Assembly (NCBI GenBank): GCA_035411425.1
Contig: DAONSX010000012.1
Coordinates: 1-51,501 of the forward strand
Source: TTA-H9 sp002071415
Lineage (GTDB): Bacteria; Bacteroidota; Bacteroidia; Bacteroidales; TTA-H9
Length of the DNA: 51,501 nt
Direction of reading: 5' to 3'
Part shown: one piece after another, positions 47,501 through 51,501 of the stretch
How the letters are laid out: each line of letters begins with the position of its first letter
How positions within the stretch are numbered: position 1 is the first letter of the stretch
Notes under the pieces: model-generated
The model's input: the letters and a program-made list of their open reading frames with translations, nothing else
The model's database searches: none
Told to the model about the DNA's origin: nothing
Made by a program: the position numbers and the translations under genes

Positions 47501-50500
47501 CGTTGGCAATCATAAACCTTATGGCGCCTTTAGTGGAACTGGCGTGACAGATTACGGCAACGGTACGGGCTTATTTACTCCATCTACAGCAGGGGTGGGA
47601 GGACCTTACGATATTACCTATGAATACACCGATCCAAACGGTTGCTATGCGTCTCAGACACAATCCACTTATGTTTATCCCTTGCCTACTCCTCCCGATA
47701 GTTTGCATGCCTCAGCCAATAATTTCTGCACAGGTACTGTGCCCAATATTACCCTGAGCGTTATTGGAGGTTCGGGAGATATAGTCAAATGGTTTTCATC
47801 TTCCTGCGGTGGAACACAAATTGGAACAGGAACCTCTATCGTCCTTCCTTCACCTGCCGATACTACCGTCTACTTCGCTCGATGGGAAAATCAATGTGGC
47901 GTGAGCGAATGCGATTCCATCCAGATCAACATTATTCATTATCCTATTGCACCAGACCTTGTCTTCGCCAGCGATAACAATTTCTGTTCAACTTTCATAG
48001 ATTCATTGACATTGACAGCTATAGGAGGTTTTGGTCAAGTATTCCACTGGTATACAGATAACTGTGGATTAAACTTTGTAGGAAGCGGCAATCCACTCAC
48101 CATTGCTGCGCCACTGGCTACTACAACCTATTTTGGAAGATGGGAAACTGCATGCGGACCTTCTAACTGCAAAGAGGTTACTGTTACTGTTAATCCTCTA
48201 CCAGTCATTATGGATTCATTGACGGTCAACCACAACAACTACTGTCAAGGAGCTTACACAAATATAACTCTTACTGCATGGGGAGGCCAGGGCGATTATC
48301 TCGAATGGTACATGGATGCTTGTGGCAGTACTCCAATTGGTAGTGGTACCCCGCTAATAATACCTGCTCCAGATACATCCACAACTTATTTTGCACGCTG
48401 GATGAATGGATGCGATACTACTTTATGTCAATCTATCGCTGTAAATGTACTACCTGCAGCTATTGCTCCCGATTCCCTTAATGCCAATCAAAACAACTAT
48501 TGCGCTGGAACAGTAGGATTTATTACACTTTCTGCCTTCGGTGGATTTGGAGATACCTTGCAATGGTTTGAAGGAGAATGTGGCCAAAATCCAATAGGAA
48601 CAGGAAATTCCTTACTCGTTAATGCTCCTACTGTAACTACAACCTTCTATGCCAGGTATGCAAACAACTGCGGTCCTTCCGAATGCACAAGCTATACTGT
48701 AAACGTCATTCCACAACCTCTTGTAACCGATTTCCTCACTGTTGATACCAATTATTTCTGCCAGGCCTACAATGGCATTATCATCCTTAATGGATTTGGA
48801 GGTATTGGCGATACTCTCCGCTGGTATGCCGGCAGCTGCGGTAACAATTATGTTGGAAAAGGAACCGAACTCAGAATACCGGCTCCCGACACAACAACCT
48901 GGTATTTTGCCCGATGGACAAATACTTGTGGAGAATCAGAATGCGACTCCATAAGGGTAGTAGTGGACGAACCTCTTCCTCTGGATAGCGTTTGGGTAGA
49001 TAAAACTATCGTTTGTTTCGACGATCCAGGAAAAATCCATCTTTATGCAAGTGGCGGTCATGGAGATAAAATCTCCTGGTTTGCCAATCATTGTGGAACT
49101 ACTCCTATAGGTACAGGCAATACACTGCAAATCAATTCGCCAACTGTAACCACTACTTACTATGCACGTTGGGAAAATCATTGTGGAGAGTCAGCTTGTG
49201 ATTCGGTTCAGGTACTGGTTATTCCAAAAGCAATTCCACCTGACCTGATTACCGTCGATACCAACTATTTCTGCCCGAATACAGTCACTCAGATTACCCT
49301 CAAGGCCTTTGGAGGATATGGTGATACGCTTTCGGGATTTGGCGATACCTTACGGTGGTTTATCGATAAATGTAATGGCATTGAAATAGGAACTGGCGAT
49401 TCGCTTACCATACCTGCGCCAGTAAAAACCACCACTTATTATGCTCGCTGGGAAAACCACTGCAGCGTGAGTGAATGTCTTGCATTTACGGTGGTTGTCG
49501 ATATTCCTATGCCTGTGACTTATATCTGGGCTGATACCAATAATTATTGCCAAGGCGAGGTTGAAGACATTACTTTAATGGCTTATGGCGGATATGGAGA
49601 ATTTCTCAGATGGTACAAATGGGAAAATGGGGCTTACCAGTTGCTGGTTACCGGACAACCCTATAACTTTCTTGCCCCTGATACTACTACTACCTACTAC
49701 GTACGCTGGGAAAATCATTGTGGAGTTTCGAAATGGGACAGCATTATCATCAAAGTAAATACTCCCGTTGTTCCGCCTCTTCTTACAGTCGATACGAATG
49801 GTTTCTGCAGCGATTATGGCGCACCTATCTATCTGGGAGGAATTGGTGGTAATGGAGATACATTACGCTGGTTCACGAATGCCTGTGGAGGAACCGAAAT
49901 TGGTACGGGAAATCCCTTGAGTATCCCAGCACCAACCCAAACAACAATCTACTATGCCAGATATGAAAACATTTGTGGCATTACCGAGTGCAATTCGATA
50001 ACGGTAGATGTTGTTCCCGCTCCCATCATCTTTGCTGGAGGCCTCGATTCGGTTTGCGAAAGAGGAGCCTTTAAAATACTGAATGCTTACGCCGAAAATT
50101 ATAGCAATATTCTCTGGACATCCACAGGGAAAGGTACTTTCGATAATCCAACTAGCCTGAATCCTACCTACACTCTTTCCAACGATGAGGTCGAAGACCA
50201 GGATACTGTTTATCTGATTATAAACGTAAATGGCAATTCTCCCTGTGGACTTTACACCGACACGCTCACATTGTTCATCAATCCTTTACCTGTTCTGAGT
50301 ATATTCCCATACGACACAGCCATTTGCCGCGATTCTTCTATACTGATTACTACATCAGGAGCGCCTCACTATGAATGGAAACCCGCTACAGGATTAAAGA
50401 AGATCGATAATCAAAATTATTTGCTCTCACCTTCTCAACCTACTACCTATACCCTCATTGGAACTTCCGCCTCGGGTTGTGTCGATTCGATTACATATCA

Positions 50501-51020
50501 ACTTGATGTTAATCCTACTCCATACGTAAATCTTGGACAAGATTTGTATCTGTTTAATTGTGAACCAGTCGTTCTGGATGCTGGAGGTGGAAGTCTCGAT
50601 GTAAGTTATGAATGGCAGGATGGTTCTCGGCAGAGAACTTATAAAGTAAAAGAAAATGGCACTTATTGGGTTAAAGTATCCAACAGAGGATGTTATAAAA
50701 TAGATACCATTCAGGTTCAGATGTGTGAAGGTTATGTTTGGGCTCCTACAGCCTTCTCACCAAACGCCGATGGCCTTAATGAAACCTTCAAGATAATTAC
50801 TTCTGACGAAACGATCAATTTCCAGATGTATATCTATTCACGCTCGGGTATGTTGGTTTATAAAACCGATGATATCACCAAAGGCTGGGACGGGAAAGAT
50901 ATGAATGGTGAAATCTGCCCCTCTGGAGTTTATGTGTGGAAAATTGTTTATAAAGGGAATAGCCCAACGGCTCCAGGTATTGAATATACCCGCTCGGGAG
51001 TCGTAACACTGATAAGATAA
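38526..51020 (+). CDS. Giant modular T9SS-secreted surface protein (SprB-like adhesin), 4164 aa
   Basis: Uninterrupted frame; the ATG at 38526 is preferred over a TTG at 38514. In order: a signal peptide (1-25, ending VQA); a PKD-like domain (26-106); 16 Ig-like domains (about 107-1466); an SprB-type repeat (1467-1545); a seven-bladed propeller (1558-1975); a second SprB-type repeat (1976-2055); four WEN-CG repeats (2059-2403); eight SGL-GPG repeats (2404-3057); nine more WEN-CG repeats (3060-3836); three PKD/Ig-like units; and a T9SS type B sorting domain (4071-4164, starting VWAPTAFSPNADG). Exported by T9SS and held at the cell surface. The domain set resembles the gliding adhesin SprB and other Bacteroidota adhesins. 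Paired cysteines suggest disulfides. Ligand unknown; gldB in the same window is consistent with a gliding or attachment role. Confidence 0.9.
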   Translation: MKSRFLQIAIFLITVIIPYSWVQAQNSTIQPDSVCTGSTESYRVDSADGSHFLWGTKYGNGTITYLYNDSSAHIQVTWGNTLGIDTLWVIEINEHGCPGDTNKLGIVRFSNPVATIAFNTLSVCEGTTLNLTVNVSGLTPYTYQWYHNGLILPLQTAQNLIIDNVNATHAGSYTCVVSNACGNTTSNACNVTILFNPVITVHPSPVSTCLGENISLHISTSGSQPFSFQWYHGTIPLSNNPPHISGATDSILSITGMTYTDTGYYHCVVSNTCAMAISNSVLVNINIAPVITQQPDSLSICNNQNAQFIVLATGDSLKYQWQKNGVNLPTDTTNILSFTPATYLDTANYQCIVFNTCGSVTSSIANLNMNIPPQVVNNPDSVSICDGQNTHFTVIASGDSLHYQWRKNGGNIAGATNSTLNIIPAHYSDTGNYVCVINNNCGTVTSTNAHLNMNVPPVIITQPHKLSKCLGQTATFTVIASGDSLEYQWLKNGTLIPEASQATLILNNIQYSDTASYVCHIWNNCGEIYSNAAVLNINLLPVITVQPQKTSSCLGDSETLYVVATGDSLKYQWRLNGIDILGAIEPSITINPVSLTNIGDYTCWVYNNCGGVLSNPATLSVNLIPHITVQPKKVSSCPGYTATFSITATGDSLNYQWMKNGVIMPGKISSSLTINPVTYSDTATYTCLVTNTCGSELSVPAKLTINIPPVITVQPHKISTCIGNSITLNITATGDSLYYQWKFNGTNIPGAVDPSLTINPVHYSDTGYYSCYVYNTCGSVTSQLSHVTVNIVPVIVQQPIKISTCVGENVSFTVIATGDSLYYQWKKNGFNIPGATQSTLTFNPVSYTDTASYSCLVYNTCGSVLSDAAYLNINVPPVIQTQPSSLLTCVGDIDFFHIDVTGDSLFYQWRFEESNIPGATSQDHLINPVTLADIGVYDVIVWNTCGTVVSDTAHLYANIDPAVIVDPQNISSCLGQTESFVVGILAAGSALPNFQWYKDGLAITGANDSVLTISNISLAKTGAYFCELSNNCDTVYTDTVQLTVNIAPQIVQQPVNISTCIGNTEQFVVIASGDSLFYQWFKDGNPLPGATNNILQFNPVQASHVGVYYCHIWNTCGQVNTQPVALYMNIPPAITLQPTNQKACTGDNVILQVAATGDYISYQWFKDGSPLPGATYSTLQFNPIDYSARGQYQCRVQNNCGTVWSNMVWIWVNTAPLITQQPQGISTCEGQNYTLSVTALGDSIHYQWQLEGIDIPGATSNIYTIYNIQYNQTGNYTCYMSTRCGNTMTHQAKVTVNRVPVITQQPSNVSACEGDFVSIDFGITGDSLHYQWYKNGNPITGASSAALQFPAITISDRGIYRCYIHNTCGEAWTISVNVWVNILPGVVSQPYSQTRCENDSVSFRIIPIGDSISLQWYHNNEPIPGATDSIYQIPVVALADAGTYFCRVISSSCGFYDSDIVTLNVVQKFAINTVTTNISCNGASDGAIDLTLVNATQPVHYHWSNGATSEDLTGLAPGFYSVYIVDHNNCREKKTIEIGEPDPLAFVHDTTIFSNVLRQGGPGNDMIMAIKTDKNGNTYVTGKFQGTANFQTQTLTSFGLDDIFLAKYNTAGNLSWIRQAGGSLQDQGHDLALDSLGNIYLTGSFQVMAFFGSTQILANGNKDIFLAKYDNNGNVLWVKNFGGFFDDVGNSIVATEGGYTWLAGSVQGIATFENSTVISNGGDDAFVARFNPNGELQWVKHAGGTSEDFAYAITIDIAEDAIITGRFQSTAQFGTSTLVSSGNNDIFLAKYDPIGNVKWVRKAGGTGNDLARAVKTDYSQNIYLSGSIEGNANFGTLNVSSHGLKDAFIAKYTKDGYPQWIRTIGGAGIDNAKDLDIDALGNTYTAGTFRNNVTLGRKTLTSVGSSDIYVAKYNTNGYLVWSQQAGGTGADSAMAIALSHDKNLALGGSFSNEAAFGGFSLISQGGDDAFLTRLNQVAITTPPEIENALCFNGNEGSINLTVGGGTLPYDFFWSTGATTEDLTNIPAGTYWVFINDANNCELDDQFTIESQFPFPNPPIAASVNRDYFCTNDPGNIVLTANGGSGDVLNWYTGSCGGVLIGSGSPLTIPSPTTTTTYYARWENACGASLCASIEVHVIDLPLPPSSVSANQNPICEGTEYITLTATGGQGEVLKWYVDSCGGNEVGTGTPLTIPAPTFATTYYARWESVCGSSECDSIMIDVTPLPQPVTEIIASTDTICINNSSPITLTATGGSGEILSWTANNCNGEVIGTGYSILIDPPSVTTTYYAYWENLCGKSSCTSITIHVISNPIAPSQITVSNNFFCVGTLPNITLTAVGGNGQQVRWFTGYCGSTNIIGTGTSITIPSPTETTVYYARWENACGVSACAFTTVTVYPEPVVFFSGLEPNYCINSSNALLTGNHAPDGYFSGPGIINNGNGTAWFSPSIAGTGGPYTITYTYTSPQGCSKSSSQTTIVRALPLVNFVGLSNSYCVSAAPALLTGNMAPQGIFSGPGITNLGNGTAMFDPALAGIGGPYQIVYTYSDNWGCENSKTKLVTVYALPVVDFSGLAPQYCVNANPVTLTGNHAPDGFFSGIGITNIGLGQAIFDPAAAGVGGPYTITYTYTDPHGCSNAKSKTVTVNALPTASFTGLNVDYCLNDPQDTLVGNMAPYGTFTGPGITNNNNGTAFFKPSVAGAGGPYTITYSYIDPNGCSASQSQTTIVFALPQVSFTGLNPMYCVNANPILLQGNHAPFGEFSGPGITDHFNGTATFDPTAAGVGTHQITYSYTNTNGCTNSQTKTVVINALPNISFTGLEETYCINAPFDILTGSQAPFGTFTGPGILDLGNGKARFYPNQAGIGGPYAITYTYIDNNACSGTYTDSTSVIDLPQLSVTGLEPSYCIDATPDTIIGNFEPMGSFSGPGIIDLNIGKAIFNPSLAGVGGPYTITYSYTDPNGCSNAISIEVIVHPLPEVSFNTLEPGYCINANPVILVGNHKPYGAFSGTGVTDYGNGTGLFTPSTAGVGGPYDITYEYTDPNGCYASQTQSTYVYPLPTPPDSLHASANNFCTGTVPNITLSVIGGSGDIVKWFSSSCGGTQIGTGTSIVLPSPADTTVYFARWENQCGVSECDSIQINIIHYPIAPDLVFASDNNFCSTFIDSLTLTAIGGFGQVFHWYTDNCGLNFVGSGNPLTIAAPLATTTYFGRWETACGPSNCKEVTVTVNPLPVIMDSLTVNHNNYCQGAYTNITLTAWGGQGDYLEWYMDACGSTPIGSGTPLIIPAPDTSTTYFARWMNGCDTTLCQSIAVNVLPAAIAPDSLNANQNNYCAGTVGFITLSAFGGFGDTLQWFEGECGQNPIGTGNSLLVNAPTVTTTFYARYANNCGPSECTSYTVNVIPQPLVTDFLTVDTNYFCQAYNGIIILNGFGGIGDTLRWYAGSCGNNYVGKGTELRIPAPDTTTWYFARWTNTCGESECDSIRVVVDEPLPLDSVWVDKTIVCFDDPGKIHLYASGGHGDKISWFANHCGTTPIGTGNTLQINSPTVTTTYYARWENHCGESACDSVQVLVIPKAIPPDLITVDTNYFCPNTVTQITLKAFGGYGDTLSGFGDTLRWFIDKCNGIEIGTGDSLTIPAPVKTTTYYARWENHCSVSECLAFTVVVDIPMPVTYIWADTNNYCQGEVEDITLMAYGGYGEFLRWYKWENGAYQLLVTGQPYNFLAPDTTTTYYVRWENHCGVSKWDSIIIKVNTPVVPPLLTVDTNGFCSDYGAPIYLGGIGGNGDTLRWFTNACGGTEIGTGNPLSIPAPTQTTIYYARYENICGITECNSITVDVVPAPIIFAGGLDSVCERGAFKILNAYAENYSNILWTSTGKGTFDNPTSLNPTYTLSNDEVEDQDTVYLIINVNGNSPCGLYTDTLTLFINPLPVLSIFPYDTAICRDSSILITTSGAPHYEWKPATGLKKIDNQNYLLSPSQPTTYTLIGTSASGCVDSITYQLDVNPTPYVNLGQDLYLFNCEPVVLDAGGGSLDVSYEWQDGSRQRTYKVKENGTYWVKVSNRGCYKIDTIQVQMCEGYVWAPTAFSPNADGLNETFKIITSDETINFQMYIYSRSGMLVYKTDDITKGWDGKDMNGEICPSGVYVWKIVYKGNSPTAPGIEYTRSGVVTLIR
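38844..42923 (+). repeat. Sixteen tandem Ig-like domain repeats (block A)
   Basis: Sixteen coding repeats of about 84-90 aa. The consensus is: P-x-I-x-x-Q-P, a Cys-x-Gly turn, GDSL-x-YQW, NG-x-x-IPGA, then D-x-x-x-Y-x-C-x-V-x-N-x-CG and a closing strand ending in Asn. Domains 3-10 and 12-15 are the most uniform; 1, 2, 11 and 16 are the most diverged. This is the bacterial Ig pattern with a third cysteine after the F-strand. Confidence 0.9.
42924..43160 (+). repeat. SprB-type repeat, first copy
   Basis: About 79 aa matching the SprB repeat pattern: ISCNGASDGAIDL, a WSNGATSEDLTGLAPGFYSV core and a closing NNCREKKTIEI strand followed by EPDPL. It sits immediately before the propeller. Confidence 0.8.
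43197..44451 (+). repeat. Seven-bladed beta-propeller (SBBP-type repeats)
   Basis: Seven repeats of about 60 aa. Each has AGG-x-x-x-D at the start, a GN-x-Y-x-TG-x-F strand, a T-x-x-F/L-x-S-x-G-x-x-D turn and a closing IFLAKY...G-x-x-x-W strand. The count is exactly seven, so one closed propeller is expected. Copy 7 lacks the final W strand, which the first copy (preceded by HDTTIFSNVL) may complete in Velcro fashion. Confidence 0.85.
44452..44690 (+). repeat. SprB-type repeat, second copy
   Basis: About 80 aa: ALCFNGNEGSINL, the FFWSTGATTEDLTNIPAGTYWV core and NNCELDDQFTIES. It is clearly homologous to the copy before the propeller. Confidence 0.8.
44700..45734 (+). repeat. WEN-CG repeats 1-4 (block B, first part)
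   Basis: Four repeats of about 86 aa. Each has an N-terminal Cys (x-x-F-C), an ITLTA-x-GG-x-G turn, W-Y/F strand, SCGG, GTGTPLTIP, TTTYYARWEN-x-CG and S-x-C-x-S. Four cysteines per repeat. Confidence 0.85.
45735..47696 (+). repeat. SGL-GPG repeats, eight copies (block C)
   Basis: Eight repeats of about 82 aa. Each starts SGL/TGL-x-x-x-YC-x-N, continues LTGNHAP-x-G-x-FSGPGI, GNGTA-x-F-P, AG-x-GGPYTITYTY, DPNGCS and ends x-ALP-x-V-x-F. Two cysteines per repeat. It interrupts the WEN-CG array. Confidence 0.88.
47703..50033 (+). repeat. WEN-CG repeats 5-13 (block B, second part)
   Basis: Nine further repeats of the same kind as 44700-45734. Repeat 11 contains a 7-residue internal duplication (49314-49355). 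Repeat 12 lacks two of the four cysteines. Repeats 8, 9, 11 and 13 share the GFGDTLRW-type variant. Confidence 0.85.
50736..51017 (+). other. T9SS type B (gliding-motility-associated) C-terminal sorting domain
   Basis: The last 94 residues of the giant protein have the canonical start VWAPTAFSPNADGLNETF, then FQMYIYSRSGMLVYKT, GWDGKDMNGE, PSGVYVWKI and a final YTRSGVVTLI strand. It is the only type B sorting domain in the island. Confidence 0.92.
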
Positions 51021-51044
51021 TAACTTAACCTCATTGCTTGCATA

Positions 51045-51085
51045 AAGGCTGTCATTGCTCTAATTTGCTTTGACAGCCTTTTTTC
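51045..51085 (+). terminator. Intrinsic terminator after the giant gene
   Basis: A 10-bp perfect stem (51045-51054 with 51071-51080) with a 16-nt loop leads into a run of six T (51079-51084). It lies 24 nt after the stop at 51020 and closes the surface-protein island. Confidence 0.85.
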
Positions 51086-51141
51086 TCTCAAGGGATTCAA
51101 TTCGTTTGGCCTTTTTCCCTATTATTGTCGAAAAATTCACG

Positions 51142-51501
51142 ATGGCATCGACAAAAACACATAAAGTCCATTACTCTACTATTTCTTCCATCTCTTCTAT
51201 AAAAAAATATATTTTCAAAGGATCACCCATCAAATTAGTGGGTATTCTTCTGTTTTTTGTTTCTTCGACGGTAATGGGTGGAGATACATTATCTTTCACG
51301 GCAAAGACCTATTTCAAGAGTTATTTCACCGATGCCTTTTCCATCATTACTTTGCCCAAAGAAATGACCGATGCCGATTGGGCTTTTGCAGGATTTGCCG
51401 CTACGTCTGGCGGTTGGCTCATGGCATACGATAAAGAAGCTTATGATTTTATCAGAGATAAAAGAGGAGATTTTACCCAGAATATCTCCCGCTATTTCCT
51501 C
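51142..51501 (+). CDS. Partial gene, N-terminal part of a possible PAP2-family phosphatase
   Basis: The frame is open from an ATG at 51142 to the window end (120 codons). It has a Ser/Lys-rich N-terminus, a hydrophobic segment (about residues 31-46, LVGILLFFVSSTVMG) that is a signal peptide or membrane anchor, and then DAFSIITLPKEMTDADWAFAGFAATSGGW followed by AYDKEAYDFIRDKRGDF in the register seen at the N-terminus of Bacteroidota PAP2 phosphatases. The catalytic KxxxxxxRP, SGH and HxxxD motifs would lie beyond the window, so this is tentative. Confidence 0.5.
   Translation, partial: MASTKTHKVHYSTISSISSIKKYIFKGSPIKLVGILLFFVSSTVMGGDTLSFTAKTYFKSYFTDAFSIITLPKEMTDADWAFAGFAATSGGWLMAYDKEAYDFIRDKRGDFTQNISRYFL

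Noticed and set aside
38844..50033. CRISPR array or DNA-level direct repeats
   Set aside because: The periodicity is of protein domains (about 250 nt) with diverged DNA, and there are no short identical repeats with spacers.
1..51501. tRNA, rRNA, insertion sequence or prophage
   Set aside because: No cloverleaf with a GGTTCGA-type loop, no rRNA-like sequence, no transposase or integrase and no flanking inverted repeats were seen.

Overview
The window comes from a member of the Bacteroidota. The evidence is: a GldB-family gliding lipoprotein; type IX secretion (T9SS) sorting domains of both type A and type B; SprB-type repeats; lipoproteins with Bacteroidota-style lipoboxes; and promoter elements of the Bacteroidota type (TTTG, about 20 nt, TAnnTTTG) rather than the enterobacterial type. 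The sequence is moderately AT-rich. I cannot place it below phylum level.

Positions 1-27100 are a mosaic of short transcription units. From the left there is a candidate structured RNA ending in a terminator, a small lipoprotein, pyrBI (aspartate carbamoyltransferase), and a cyclic-2,3-diphosphoglycerate-synthetase-like GTPase. These are followed by an outer-membrane barrel, GldB, a GH127 glycosidase, FtcD (histidine degradation) and an aminotransferase. Next come a trehalose-synthase-like GH13 enzyme, a lipoprotein fused to an LpxR-type lipid A deacylase, a sodium/sugar symporter and an aldose 1-epimerase. The section closes with a miniature T9SS cargo protein, a beta-helix protein, a uridine-kinase-like protein, a beta-phosphoglucomutase/GH65 phosphorylase fusion, an AlbA-type protein and a small hypothetical. 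Several of these fit uptake and turnover of alpha-glucosides such as trehalose and maltose (GH13, GH65-HAD, symporter, epimerase), although they are not one operon.

Positions 27238-51020 form a 24 kb island of large secreted surface proteins, all on the + strand. It starts with six genes of 441-603 aa. Their N-terminal parts differ: two IgGFc-binding-like, two of an unnamed related pair, one PPC-like, and one PKD plus P-domain. All six nevertheless end with the same kind of Ig-like domain followed directly by a conserved 11-residue C-terminus (P-[LK]-P-x-[PS]-x-x-I-x-H-[NDK]-stop). None of the six carries a recognisable T9SS type A or B domain. The seventh gene encodes a 4164-aa protein: 16 Ig-like domains, an SprB repeat, a seven-bladed propeller, a second SprB repeat, 4+9 repeats of one kind interrupted by 8 of another, and a T9SS type B sorting domain. 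I regard the shared tail and the tandem arrangement next to the giant adhesin as the most likely undescribed system here. The window ends in the 5' part of a probable PAP2-family membrane phosphatase.
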